This document shows, in pieces, positions 9,268 to 20,862 of a stretch of DNA of 39,433 nt; the first letter of the stretch is position 1, and each line of letters opens with the position of its first letter. The translations under genes were made by a program, and so were the position numbers. The notes under the pieces are model-generated. The model was not told the DNA's origin. It saw only the letters and a program-made list of their open reading frames with translations, and searched no databases. This DNA comes from Phycisphaeraceae bacterium. Lineage in GTDB: Bacteria; Planctomycetota; Phycisphaerae; Phycisphaerales; UBA1924. The DNA is taken from contig JAHCJE010000013.1 of NCBI GenBank assembly GCA_026128865.1, positions 1 to 39,433 on the forward strand, in the 5' to 3' direction.

Positions 9268-9564
9268 ATGAGCATCGTGCAGGTTGGCGCTGAAACCGAG
9301 ACCGATCGCGGATGGTCGTACGAGGTCCGCGTCGCCGCCCCCGACGGCGGCTTCTCACACCACGTGGTCACGCTCGCCTGGGTGGACCATGACTATTGGT
9401 GCGGTGGGACACGTCCTCCGAGCGAGGTCATCGAGCGACTGATGGCGCTTGTCGTCCGGCGGCGGGCGATCGGCCTGCCGGAGAGTTTTGATGCCGCGAC
9501 AGCCCGGCGTTGGATGCCCGATCTCGACAGGGAAATGATGCGTGGACTTGCGCCGAGTGAGTGA
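9268..9564 (+). CDS. Small conserved protein of unknown function (98 aa)
   Basis: I chose the ATG at 9268 because GGGAGA lies 7 nt upstream and the sequence becomes protein-like from there; the frame is open further upstream but that part looks like non-coding leader. The product is soluble and acidic, with WSYEVRVAAPDGG and HHVVTLAWVDHDYWCGG, then a helical stretch (PPSEVIERLMALVVRR) and a motif ESFDAATARRWMPDLDREM. The build (short beta sheet, then a helix, then an aspartate-rich end) recalls small uncharacterised proteins of planctomycetes. I can assign no function. It is divergent from the permease gene (93-bp gap) and convergent with argH (32-bp gap). Confidence 0.7.
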   Translation: MSIVQVGAETETDRGWSYEVRVAAPDGGFSHHVVTLAWVDHDYWCGGTRPPSEVIERLMALVVRRRAIGLPESFDAATARRWMPDLDREMMRGLAPSE

Positions 9565-9596
9565 AAGATGCCGTCGATGGTCTCGCTGGTCTGCGG

Positions 9597-10994
<1,398 letters not shown>

Positions 10995-11064
10995 GCAGAG
11001 GGAGTGTATGTGCATACTGCCGGGTGAGAACGGTGGATGCCCAGGATCCTGTACAATATCGTCC

Positions 11065-12294
11065 ATGAATCGCAAGACTCAGCGGTCTCTCCGGTCCCTT
11101 CGCGCATGGCATGGACGGTTACCTGCCGCGGCGTGTTGGCCTCTATCCCTTCTGCTCAGCCCTTTCTCGCCGACGCAGGCCCAACCAACCGGCTTTACGC
11201 CGTCATTCGCCCCTCGCGCAGCGATGGAGTGGAACGCGCTCTTTCATCGCACGACCGGATGGACCGGAGCGGACGGGGCGGCGAGCATCGTTCTGTCTCA
11301 GGGGCGCGTACTCTGGCTCTTCGGCGACACATGGATCGGACCTGTACGGGACAATCGGCACGCGGAAGGGTCGGTGATCGTGAACAATACAATCGCCGTT
11401 CACCAAGATGAGCGGTTGCGTGAGGCACCGGAACAGGTTGAGTTTTTCTGGGATGAATCGGGCATCCGGCCTGCATCGTGGGCGACGCCCGGGCAACCGG
11501 GCGAGTGGTTCTGGCCTGCGGGCGGGGGGCTTGTCGTGCGCGATGGCGGCGAGCCGAGGTCGCTCGTGTTCATGACGCGACTCTCACGGCGCGACGAGTC
11601 GGACAGCGTCTGGAACTTCACCTGCCGCGGCAGCACGCTGCTGACGATCGACAATCCGGACGACGACCCCTCGAAGTGGCGGATCGTTCAATCAACGCTC
11701 ACCTCGATCCCGGCCGAGCCACCACTCGAGCGGACATGGGGCACGGCTGTCCTGCCTAACCCCGAGGATTCGGCCTCGCTGCTCGTGTTCGGAATCGACG
11801 GGACGGAACCGCTCAACAAGCGAGCGCTGCTTGCCCGTGCGCCGGCCGCCTCCGTGGATCGGTTCGAAACGTGGCGGTTTCGTGCGGCCGACGGGTGGTC
11901 CGACACCCCGTCAGAAGCGGTTCCCGTCGTGGAGAATGTCGCAAGCGAAGTCTCGATCCACCTGTTGGACGCTCAATCTCCCGAATCCCGCTACATCATG
12001 ATCTACAGCGAACCGCCGCTCGGGTCGGGCATCATGGCCCGCACAGCGTTGAGACCGGAAGGGCCGTGGTGCGATCCGGTGCGGCTCTACGAGTGTCCTG
12101 AGCCGGGTCAGGATCCGCGGAATCTGGTCTACAGCGCGAAGGCGCACCCGCACCTGTCGCGCGAGGGTGAGTTGCTCGTGTCGTACTGCGTCAACAGCAC
12201 GGACTTCTGGCACATGGCGGCGAATGCCGACCTCTACCTGCCGCGCTTTATCCGAGTGCCGCTGGCGAGCCTTCCGGCGCCAATCGGTGAGTGA
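11065..12294 (+). CDS. Exported DUF4185-like (five-bladed propeller) protein
   Basis: The start at ATG 11065 gives a basic N-terminus (MNRKTQRSLRSLR), a hydrophobic core and a plausible cleavage site near PTQAQ. The mature part of about 370 residues begins NALFHRTTGWTGADGAASI...GRVLWLFGDTWIG. This block, with its GDTW motif, resembles DUF4185/DUF5005-type proteins, which fold like five-bladed beta-propeller glycosidases. Regular WNFTCRGSTLL and RYIMIYSEPPLG strands fit such a fold. A carbohydrate-related role outside the cytoplasm is an inference only. A TACAAT at 11052-11057, 8 bp before the ATG, could be a -10 box of an almost leaderless transcript, but no -35 is evident. Confidence 0.72.
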   Translation: MNRKTQRSLRSLRAWHGRLPAAACWPLSLLLSPFSPTQAQPTGFTPSFAPRAAMEWNALFHRTTGWTGADGAASIVLSQGRVLWLFGDTWIGPVRDNRHAEGSVIVNNTIAVHQDERLREAPEQVEFFWDESGIRPASWATPGQPGEWFWPAGGGLVVRDGGEPRSLVFMTRLSRRDESDSVWNFTCRGSTLLTIDNPDDDPSKWRIVQSTLTSIPAEPPLERTWGTAVLPNPEDSASLLVFGIDGTEPLNKRALLARAPAASVDRFETWRFRAADGWSDTPSEAVPVVENVASEVSIHLLDAQSPESRYIMIYSEPPLGSGIMARTALRPEGPWCDPVRLYECPEPGQDPRNLVYSAKAHPHLSREGELLVSYCVNSTDFWHMAANADLYLPRFIRVPLASLPAPIGE

Positions 12295-12311
12295 TCAGGC
12301 TACGATGCGGC

Positions 12312-13358
12312 ATGAGCACACGCGCCTATGCCGCCCAGTCCGCCACGTCGCCCCTCGGTCCTCACTCGATCGTCCGGCGCGAGCCGCTGGCGAACGACGT
12401 GGCGATCGACATCCTGTACTGCGGCGTGTGCCATTCAGACCTGCACTTCGCCCGCAATGAGTGGGGGTTAACGGTCTATCCGGTGGTGCCGGGGCACGAG
12501 ATCCTCGGGCGGGTGACGGCGGTCGGCGGCGAGGTGAAGAAGTTCAAGGTGGGCGACCTTGCGGCCGTGGGGTGCCTCGTGGATTCGTGCCGAACGTGCC
12601 CGAGTTGCAGGCAGGGGCTGGAGCAGTTCTGCCAAGGTGGGTCGGTCTTCACGTACAACGGGCCGGACAAGCACTCGGGCGGCATGACCTTCGGCGGGTA
12701 CTCGGAGTCGATCGTCGTCGACGAAGCGTTCACGCTGAAAGTTCCGGAGAACCTGGACCCGGCGTCGGCCGCGCCGCTGCTGTGTGCCGGGATCACGACA
12801 TACTCCCCGCTTCGCCGGTGGAACGCGACGAAGGGTCGGAAGGTGGGCGTGGTCGGGCTTGGCGGGCTGGGGCACATGGGCGTGAAGTTCGCGCACGCAT
12901 TCGGGGCGCACACGGTCCTCTTCACGACCTCGCCGGGCAAGGCGGAGGACGGCCGGCGGCTGGGTGCCGATGAGGTCGTCATCTCGAAAGACGCCGACGC
13001 CATGGCGAAGCACGCGGGCACCTTCGACATGATCCTGGACACGGTGTCCGCCGATCACGACATCAACGCATACCTGTCGCTGCTGAAGTTGGACGGGACG
13101 CTGGTGCTGGTCGGCGTGCCCGCGCAGCCGCTGGCGCTCACGGCGATGGGGCTGCTCATGCCGCGGCGTCAGATCGCCGGTTCGCTCATCGGGGGCATCG
13201 CGGAGACGCAGGAAATGCTGGACTTCTGCGGGCGTCACAGCATCGCGTGCGACGTCGAGGTGATCGCGATGGCACAGATCAACGAGGCCTACGAGCGGAT
13301 GCTCCGCAGCGACGTGAAGTACCGCTTCGTCATCGACATGGCGACACTGAAGCGGTGA
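12312..13358 (+). CDS. Zinc-dependent alcohol/aldehyde dehydrogenase (YahK/CAD type)
   Basis: This is a 348-residue medium-chain dehydrogenase/reductase. The catalytic-zinc part shows YCGVCHSDLHFARNEWG (Cys40) and PVVPGHEILG (His62). The structural-zinc lobe has CRTCPSCRQGLEQFC. The Rossmann fold carries GVVGLGGLGHMGVKFAHAFG, and TTSPGKAEDGRRLGAD is typical of the NADP-dependent cinnamyl-alcohol-dehydrogenase/YahK branch, which reduces many aldehydes. The physiological substrate is unknown; aldehyde detoxification is a reasonable guess. ATG 12312 is chosen because it begins the conserved MSTRAYAAQS segment. The gene starts 17 bp after the preceding stop, so both may share one transcript. Confidence 0.93.
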   Translation: MSTRAYAAQSATSPLGPHSIVRREPLANDVAIDILYCGVCHSDLHFARNEWGLTVYPVVPGHEILGRVTAVGGEVKKFKVGDLAAVGCLVDSCRTCPSCRQGLEQFCQGGSVFTYNGPDKHSGGMTFGGYSESIVVDEAFTLKVPENLDPASAAPLLCAGITTYSPLRRWNATKGRKVGVVGLGGLGHMGVKFAHAFGAHTVLFTTSPGKAEDGRRLGADEVVISKDADAMAKHAGTFDMILDTVSADHDINAYLSLLKLDGTLVLVGVPAQPLALTAMGLLMPRRQIAGSLIGGIAETQEMLDFCGRHSIACDVEVIAMAQINEAYERMLRSDVKYRFVIDMATLKR

Positions 13359-13380
13359 AGAACGTCGTGGGCGCGCGAAA

Positions 13381-13405
13381 CCGGGGGCGCCCCTCGCGCC
13401 CCCGG
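13381..13405. terminator. Bidirectional hairpin between convergent genes
   Basis: CCGGGGGCGC-CCCTC-GCGCCCCCGG is a perfect 10-bp GC stem with a 5-nt loop, placed in the 78-bp gap between the dehydrogenase stop and the convergent thioredoxin-like gene. On the minus strand it is followed by TTTC, only a short T-run. It probably ends transcripts from both sides. Confidence 0.6.
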
Positions 13406-13436
13406 CAGGGTCGTCCGTGCTCTCACGGCCGGCGGC

Positions 13437-13673
13437 TCAGCCCTTGAGCGCGCTGAGCGGGGCCCCGAAGTTGATGTGGAAGGGTGCGCCCTCGACGACC
13501 AGCACTGGCACCGACTTGACGCCGGCGCGCTCGGCCTCGGCGATCCGGCCCTTCTGCTCGCCGAGGTGGACGGTCTCGACCTTGTAGTGAGCGGGATCGA
13601 GCGACTCGGCGATCGTGCGCTCCGCCTCAACACAGACGGGGCATCCGGCGTGGTAGAACGTCGCGGTCTTCAC
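13437..13673 (-). CDS. Small thioredoxin/glutaredoxin-fold protein with CPVC motif
   Basis: The product has 78 residues: VKTATFYHAGCPVCVEAERTI..., then SLDPAHYKVETVHL, and a cis-proline-like SVPVLVVEG. The CPVC active site and the position of the Val-Pro element fit a minimal thioredoxin fold acting as a disulfide/thiol reductant or metal-thiol handler. The start is GTG 13673, since AGGAGG ends 5 nt before it; the upstream ATG at 13691 would place that ribosome site inside the coding region. It lies 22 bp after the MarR gene on the same strand and is probably its co-transcribed effector. Redox partner unknown. Confidence 0.8.
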   Translation of the reverse strand: MKTATFYHAGCPVCVEAERTIAESLDPAHYKVETVHLGEQKGRIAEAERAGVKSVPVLVVEGAPFHINFGAPLSALKG

Positions 13674-13695
13674 GGTTTCCTCCTTGTGCATGGAG

Positions 13696-14391
13696 TCACG
13701 ATTTGGGCAGGGCGGGGCGCGGAACGTCCGGTCCCGGGGGCCTGCCCCCGACGAACAGCTGCCAGAGCCGCGGGCGCTCGTTCGCCTCGGCTGCCTTGTG
13801 ATCGCGGCAGTCGATGCGCAGGTCGGTATCACCGATCGGCGCATCCACGAACGCGCAGTGATGAGGGTGCTCGCGGTCGGCGTGGGCGTGCGGGCGGAAG
13901 TAGTCGCACGACGGGCACATGCGCGAGACCGGAATCTGCCCGTCCTCCTGAAGCGAGTGGATCATCTTCACGAGGCCGCGCAGGAACGCGGCTCGCTCGT
14001 CCGCGTCGAGCGAGTCGATGGCTCGCAGCAGAAAATCGGGCCACTGCGCGGCCTGCACCGCGGTCCTGCGGCCTGCGGCCGTAAGCCGCACGAGCACGAC
14101 CCGGCCGTCCGCTTCCGATCTGGATCGTGCGGCGAGGCCCTTGCGCTCCAGGGCGGCGACCGCGTCGCTCACTGTGGGTTGCGATACGGCGGACTCCGCG
14201 GCGAGCATGGAGATCGGGAGGCCGTCGCGGTGGCGGGATTCGAGCAGGGCGAGGATCTGGGACTGGGTCGGGGTGAGTCCGCGCTGGCCCGAAGCCGCCC
14301 AGGCATGGTGCCGCTGTACAAGGCCGACCTTGGCAAGCCCGGCTGCGAGCTTCTCGTTCGCGGCGTTGTGGAATGGAGGCGACTTATGCAT
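13696..14391 (-). CDS. MarR-family regulator with cysteine-rich C-terminal extension
   Basis: This 231-residue protein starts at ATG 14391 (MHKSPPFHNAANEKLAAGL). The winged-helix domain is clear: LTPTQSQILALLESRHRDG, the recognition region ISMLAAESAVSQPTVSDAVAALERKGLAARS, and the wing EADGRVVLVRLT. The C-terminal 85 or so residues are an extension with CPSCDYFRPHAHAD, then HPHHC and LRIDC, a likely metal- or redox-sensing Cys/His cluster. A perfect dyad overlaps its start codon, suggesting autorepression. It lies between the P-type ATPase gene (76 bp upstream) and the CPVC protein gene (22 bp downstream), pointing to copper or thiol stress as the signal. That signal is inferred, not shown. 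Confidence 0.88.
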   Translation of the reverse strand: MHKSPPFHNAANEKLAAGLAKVGLVQRHHAWAASGQRGLTPTQSQILALLESRHRDGLPISMLAAESAVSQPTVSDAVAALERKGLAARSRSEADGRVVLVRLTAAGRRTAVQAAQWPDFLLRAIDSLDADERAAFLRGLVKMIHSLQEDGQIPVSRMCPSCDYFRPHAHADREHPHHCAFVDAPIGDTDLRIDCRDHKAAEANERPRLWQLFVGGRPPGPDVPRPALPKS

Positions 14392-14402
14392 AGGAGTCCT
14401 AT
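14390..14402. promoter_or_regulatory. Perfect dyad operator over the marR-like start codon
   Basis: ATAGGA-G-TCCTAT is an uninterrupted 6-1-6 inverted repeat. It covers the first base of the ATG (14391), the ribosome-binding position and the predicted transcription start, directly downstream of the -10 box. A MarR dimer bound here would block the promoter and is the obvious candidate ligand. A single half-site, TCCTAT (16909-16914), occurs in the leader region of the P-type ATPase gene. Confidence 0.65.
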
Positions 14403-14430
14403 ACACTATCGCGGCAGGACGGGATGTCAA
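14403..14430 (-). promoter_or_regulatory. Sigma-70-like promoter of the MarR/CPVC pair
   Basis: Read on the minus strand, TTGACA (14430-14425) is followed after 16 bp by TAGTGT (14408-14403), which keeps the TA...T positions. The start would fall at about 14396, inside the dyad and about 5 nt before the ATG, so the mRNA would be nearly leaderless. This gives the pair a promoter of its own, separate from the ATPase gene. Confidence 0.55.
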
Positions 14431-14467
14431 GCGGCATCGCCGGACGCGGGGGCCCGGTGGGAGTAGA

Positions 14468-16831
<2,364 letters not shown>

Positions 16832-17003
16832 CCTTGATCCTCGCACCTGTGAGTTGAGGTTCGGCGCTGGGGGGGTCGAGCGACGCCCCACGGCAAGGCA
16901 CGCGGCATCCTATATCTGGGTTCTGGGGAGTGCGGAGGGGCGTGGCCTCGAATTCCTAGAATCCGCCACGGCACCAGCGTTCGATCGGGAGCTCACTGTT
17001 CTC

Positions 17004-18983
17004 ATGGCACTCACTCTTGTAGAGAAGCTTGCCACGAATGCCACCATCGGCCTCGGGCAGGGCGAGGCGGCGTGGTCGGGGCGGATCGTCCGCATCCGCC
17101 CGAAGCACGTGATGACGCACGACAACACCGCGGCGGTGATCCCGAAGTTCCTGGGCCTGTTTGAGGGTACGGGCAGTGCGCCGCGCGTTCATGATCCACG
17201 GCAGCCGGTCTTCGCGATCGACCACGACATCCAGAACGTGACCCCGGAGAACATCGGCAAGTACGCGAGGATCGAGCGGTTTGCCGCCGAGCACGGGATC
17301 GACTTCTACCCGGCCGGGACTGGCATCTCGCACCAGGTGATGGTCGAGCAGGGGTACGTGACGCCGGGCGAGATGGTTGTCGGATCGGATTCACACTCGA
17401 ACCTGTACGGTGCGCTCTGCTGCCTGGGCACGCCGATCGTGCGCACAGATGCCGCCTGCCTCTGGGCGACCGGTACAACATGGTGGAAGACGCCTCGCGT
17501 CGCCCGGTGTGTGCTGAAGGGGCGGCTTCGCCCCGGTGTGGTCGGCAAGGACGTGATCATCGCGCTGTGTGGCCTGTTCAACCGCGACGAGGCGCTCAAC
17601 CACGCGGTCGAGTTCGGGGGGGATGGCGTCGCGTCGCTTTCGATGGACCAGCGCATGACGATAGCGAACATGACGACCGAGTGGGGTGCTCTGGCCGGGG
17701 TGTTCCCGTTCGACGGGACGCTCCGCGACTACCTGCTCGCCCGTGCGGCGTACTTCGCGGGCACGCGCCGGCAGGATTCGCAAGGCGGGTACACGCGGGA
17801 GGATGTCGAGCGGTGGTGGGAGCGGCGAGGGGAACTGACGGCGGACGACGGCGCGACCTACCACGCCGAGATGGAGTTGGACCTCTCCACCGTGACTCCG
17901 CACGTGAGCGGTCCGAACGGAGTGAAGGTGATGCACTCGCTTCCCGAGATGGAGCGGCGGCACGTGCGCATCCACAAGGCGTACCTGCTTTCGTGCGTCA
18001 ACGCGAGGCTTGAAGACCTTGCTGATGCCGCGTCTGTCGTCCGAGGCCGGCGGGTAGCCGACGGGGTCGAGTTCTACGTCGCCGCGGCGAGCGCCGAGGT
18101 GCAGCGCGAAGCGGAGCGCCTCGGCTATTGGCGGGCCTTGCTCGACGCCGGAGCGATCGTGCTGCCATCCGGCTGCGGGCCGTGCATCGGTCTCGGCGCA
18201 GGACTCGTGCGCGACGGCGAAGTGGCGATCAGCGCGACGAACCGCAACTTTCGCGGGCGCATGGGGAGTCGAGATGCCGAGGTGTATCTCGCGTCTCCGG
18301 CCGTCGTAGCGGCGAGCGCGATCTCGGGCTACATCCGAGCTCCCTACACATACCCCGATTCGCGTGTGCGTGCGTCTATCCGGGTAGGTGATCGGCCTCC
18401 CGCCTCACAGGTTCCCAACGGACCGAAGAGCGTCGTGCAGGGGTTCCCGGCCTCGATTCGCGCCGGGACTGTCTTCCTCCCCCGGGACGACATCGACACG
18501 GACGGGATTTTTGCCGGGAAACACACCTACAATGACGCCCTGACTCCCGAACAAATGGCCGCCGTGATCTTTGAGAACTATGATCCAGCGTTCAGTACGC
18601 ACTACAGAAGCGGCGAGGTGGTCGTGTCTGGCCGGAACTTCGGGACGGGTTCGAGCCGTGAGCAGGCGGCAACGGCCCTCAAGCACAGGGGCGTGCCGTG
18701 TGTGGTCGCGGCATCGTTCAGCGAGACCTACTTGCGCAACGCCTTCAATAACGGCCTGCTCTGCGTTGAGTGTCCTGGGCTTGTCGGCGCCATGCACGAT
18801 CGTTTCGTGGGTGTGTCCGGCGGGACGGTGCGAGGGCCGGCGATCGAGATCGACTTCGAGTCGGCGGTCGTGAGGTGCGAGGGAGAGGAGTACGGGTTCA
18901 CGCCGCTCTCACCGGTTGCGCAGGAACTGGTGGCGATGGGAGGGGCGGAATCGATGACGCGGATCGCGCTCGGCGCGGGATGA
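17004..18983 (+). CDS. Fused homoaconitase-like hydro-lyase (fungal Lys4/LysF type)
   Basis: The 659-residue product joins the aconitase-superfamily large part (about 1-460) and the swivel part (about 480-659). The three Fe-S cysteines are visible: Cys331 in LLSCVNAR and Cys391/Cys394 in SGCGPCIGLG. Segments such as KHVMTHDNTAAV, AIDHDIQNVTPEN, FYPAGTGISHQVM, GSDSHSNLYG, CLGTPIVRTDAACLWATG and LSTVTPHVSGPNGVKV closely recall fungal homoaconitases rather than citrate aconitase or LeuC. The swivel domain has GSSREQAATAL. It would interconvert homocitrate and homoisocitrate, or a related tricarboxylate. The gene heads an operon with an isocitrate/homoisocitrate dehydrogenase-like gene. Specificity is inferred. 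TAGAAT at 16957-16962 may be its -10 box. Confidence 0.85.
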   Translation: MALTLVEKLATNATIGLGQGEAAWSGRIVRIRPKHVMTHDNTAAVIPKFLGLFEGTGSAPRVHDPRQPVFAIDHDIQNVTPENIGKYARIERFAAEHGIDFYPAGTGISHQVMVEQGYVTPGEMVVGSDSHSNLYGALCCLGTPIVRTDAACLWATGTTWWKTPRVARCVLKGRLRPGVVGKDVIIALCGLFNRDEALNHAVEFGGDGVASLSMDQRMTIANMTTEWGALAGVFPFDGTLRDYLLARAAYFAGTRRQDSQGGYTREDVERWWERRGELTADDGATYHAEMELDLSTVTPHVSGPNGVKVMHSLPEMERRHVRIHKAYLLSCVNARLEDLADAASVVRGRRVADGVEFYVAAASAEVQREAERLGYWRALLDAGAIVLPSGCGPCIGLGAGLVRDGEVAISATNRNFRGRMGSRDAEVYLASPAVVAASAISGYIRAPYTYPDSRVRASIRVGDRPPASQVPNGPKSVVQGFPASIRAGTVFLPRDDIDTDGIFAGKHTYNDALTPEQMAAVIFENYDPAFSTHYRSGEVVVSGRNFGTGSSREQAATALKHRGVPCVVAASFSETYLRNAFNNGLLCVECPGLVGAMHDRFVGVSGGTVRGPAIEIDFESAVVRCEGEEYGFTPLSPVAQELVAMGGAESMTRIALGAG

Positions 18984-18994
18984 GGATCGAGGCC

Positions 18995-19648
18995 ATGGCG
19001 AAGAAGTCAGGTACGACAGCGACGAAGTCCGCGCCGAAGCCGAAGAAGGCGGCCCCACCCGCGGACAAGGTGGTCGCGAACGGTGACGCCGTCGCAGAGG
19101 TGAAAGGCGTGGACAAGACCGCGGGGATCACCGAGGAAGCCGTCAAGAAGGGAACCGGCCGTGGCTGGGAGGACTGGTGCCGAATCCTGGACGACGCGGG
19201 CGCTGAAGTGATGACGCACCATGAGATCGCGGTCTTTTTGACCGAGCGTGACGGTCTGTCGGCCTGGTGGGCACAGATGGTAACCGTCGGCTACGAGCAG
19301 GCGCGCGGGCGACGCGAGCCGAATCAGGCGGCAACCGGCTACCAGACGTCCGCCAGCCGCGTGATCGAGGTCCCGGTCTCGCGCGCGTACAGGGCGTGGG
19401 CGGATACACGGACGCGCAAACGCTGGCTCATGACGCCGTTCACGGTGCGTGTGGCGAACCGGGACAAGAACCTGCGAGTGACGTGGCCCGACCAGACATT
19501 CGTGGACGTGTACTTCACGCCCAAGGGCGAAGGCAAGTGCCAAGTCGCCGTTCAACAGCGAAAGCTGAAGGCATCAAGCGACGTAGCCAAGGCCAAGAAG
19601 TTCTGGGCCGATCACCTGGAGCAGTTGCGGGCATTGCTCGAAGAGTGA
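18995..19648 (+). CDS. DUF4287-like plus SRPBCC-like protein
   Basis: This is a 217-residue protein. Residues 1-50 are Lys/Ala/Pro-rich and probably disordered. Residues about 52-100 (GRGWEDWCRILDDAG, MTHHEIAVFL, SAWWAQMVTVGYEQARG) match the DUF4287 pattern. Residues about 115-217 (SRVIEVPVSRAYRAWADTRTRKRWL, FTVRVANRDKNLRVTW) look like an SRPBCC/START-type domain. I choose ATG 18995 (TGAGGA 8 nt upstream); an ATG at 18980 overlapping the previous stop is an alternative. It is sandwiched between two enzymes of one pathway (11 bp after the first, 4 bp before the next), but no catalytic function can be assigned; a ligand-binding or DNA-associated role is possible. Confidence 0.75.
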   Translation: MAKKSGTTATKSAPKPKKAAPPADKVVANGDAVAEVKGVDKTAGITEEAVKKGTGRGWEDWCRILDDAGAEVMTHHEIAVFLTERDGLSAWWAQMVTVGYEQARGRREPNQAATGYQTSASRVIEVPVSRAYRAWADTRTRKRWLMTPFTVRVANRDKNLRVTWPDQTFVDVYFTPKGEGKCQVAVQQRKLKASSDVAKAKKFWADHLEQLRALLEE

Positions 19649-19652
19649 GCCA

Positions 19653-20810
19653 GTGGGGAAGTACCGAATCGCATGGATGCCGGGCGATGGCGTCGGGCAC
19701 GACGTCATGGACGCGGCGCGGGTCGTGCTCGATGCGCTCCGGCTTGACGCCGACTACGTGCCGGCGGACATCGGCTGGGAGTGCTGGCAGCGCGAGGGCG
19801 ATGCGCTCCCGGAGCGAACGATCGACACGCTGAAGACGACCGACTGTGCCCTGTTCGGTGCGGTCACGAGCAAGCCGCGCGAGGAAGCGGAAGCGGAACT
19901 GGCCCCGCCGCTGCGGGGCCGGGGGTTGGTGTACGTCTCGCCGATTGTGCGCCTTCGGCAGTTGTTCGATCTGCACACGAATCTGCGGCCGTGCAGGAGC
20001 TATGAGGGGAATCCGCTCAACTTCCGCGGGACCGAGGCAACGCCGGTGACGGATCCGATCGACCTCGTGGTCTTTCGCGAGAATACGGAGGGGATGTACG
20101 CCGGGGTTGAGTTCTTTCCCATGCCGGAATCGGTCTACGGCGCTCTGTGTGCGAGCCCGCGCATGAGGCCTTGGGCCAGCAAGGGGTTGGAGAACGTCTC
20201 GCTTTCGACGCGGATCATCTCGCGGCAGGGGAGCGAACGCATCTGCCGCCAGGCGTTCGAGCATGCACAGCGGCACGGACGGAAGCGTGTCACGCTGGTC
20301 GAGAAGCCGAACGTGTTGCGGGAGACGGGGGGCTTGATGACCCGTGTCTTCCGCGACGTGGCGCGCGGCTATCCGGGGATCGCGAGCGACGAGGCGAACA
20401 TCGACGCCATCTGCATGTGGCTGCTCAAGAACCCGCAGGACTACGACGTGCTGGTCGCGGAGAATATGTTCGGGGACATCATTTCGGACCTCTGCGCGGG
20501 CCTCGTGGGCGGGCTGGGGTTCGCCCCGTCTGCGAACATCGGCGACGATTATGCAGTCTTCGAACCGACGCACGGGTCCGCCCCGAAATACGCGGGTCGG
20601 CACGTCGTCAACCCTATGGCGATGTTGCTGACGGTCCGCATGATGCTCGAGTGGCTCGACGAGTCGTCGCTTGCGGGACGATTAGAGAATGCAATCGCCG
20701 AGGTGATCCGCGAGGGCCGCGTAGCAACCTACGACGTCAAGGGCCGCGGTCGTGGAGACTCGACACTCGACGTCGCGCGAGAGGTGGCACGGAAGGCTGC
20801 CCGTGCATGA
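19653..20810 (+). CDS. Homoisocitrate/isocitrate/isopropylmalate dehydrogenase family enzyme
   Basis: This 385-residue beta-decarboxylating dehydrogenase starts at GTG 19653, 4 bp after the previous stop. It shows the family pattern: MPGDGVGHDVMDAA, NLRPCRSYEG (substrate arginine region), DLVVFRENTEGMYAG, a metal-binding block DYDVLVAENMFGDIISDLCAGLVGGLG, then the nucleotide site PTHGSAPKYAGRHVVNP. It oxidises a 2-hydroxy-tricarboxylate with NAD(P)+ and releases CO2. Next to a homoaconitase-like enzyme, homoisocitrate to 2-oxoadipate is the likeliest reaction, as in the alpha-aminoadipate route to lysine. Isocitrate or isopropylmalate cannot be excluded from motifs. No homocitrate synthase is in the window. 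Confidence 0.88.
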   Translation: MGKYRIAWMPGDGVGHDVMDAARVVLDALRLDADYVPADIGWECWQREGDALPERTIDTLKTTDCALFGAVTSKPREEAEAELAPPLRGRGLVYVSPIVRLRQLFDLHTNLRPCRSYEGNPLNFRGTEATPVTDPIDLVVFRENTEGMYAGVEFFPMPESVYGALCASPRMRPWASKGLENVSLSTRIISRQGSERICRQAFEHAQRHGRKRVTLVEKPNVLRETGGLMTRVFRDVARGYPGIASDEANIDAICMWLLKNPQDYDVLVAENMFGDIISDLCAGLVGGLGFAPSANIGDDYAVFEPTHGSAPKYAGRHVVNPMAMLLTVRMMLEWLDESSLAGRLENAIAEVIREGRVATYDVKGRGRGDSTLDVAREVARKAARA

Positions 20811-20837
20811 AAAAGGGCGGGCAATCCACGCCCGCCC
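20810..20837 (-). terminator. Intrinsic terminator of the PEP-CTERM gene
   Basis: On the minus strand GGGCGGGC-GTGGATT-GCCCGCCC (20837-20815, perfect 8-bp stem, 7-nt loop) runs straight into TTTTT (20814-20810), a textbook Rho-independent terminator 25 bp after the PEP-CTERM stop codon. Its T-run ends on the last base of the stop codon of the convergent dehydrogenase gene. The hairpin may also end that gene's transcript, though without a T-run in that direction. Confidence 0.85.
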
Positions 20838-20862
20838 AAGGTGGGAGTTCTGGTGAAGGCGA

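Noticed and set aside
11006-11017. GTATG-TG-CATAC dyad between argH and the divergent gene, considered as an ARG box
   Set aside because: The arms are only 5 bp and do not match the ArgR consensus; it could be chance in a 70-bp gap.
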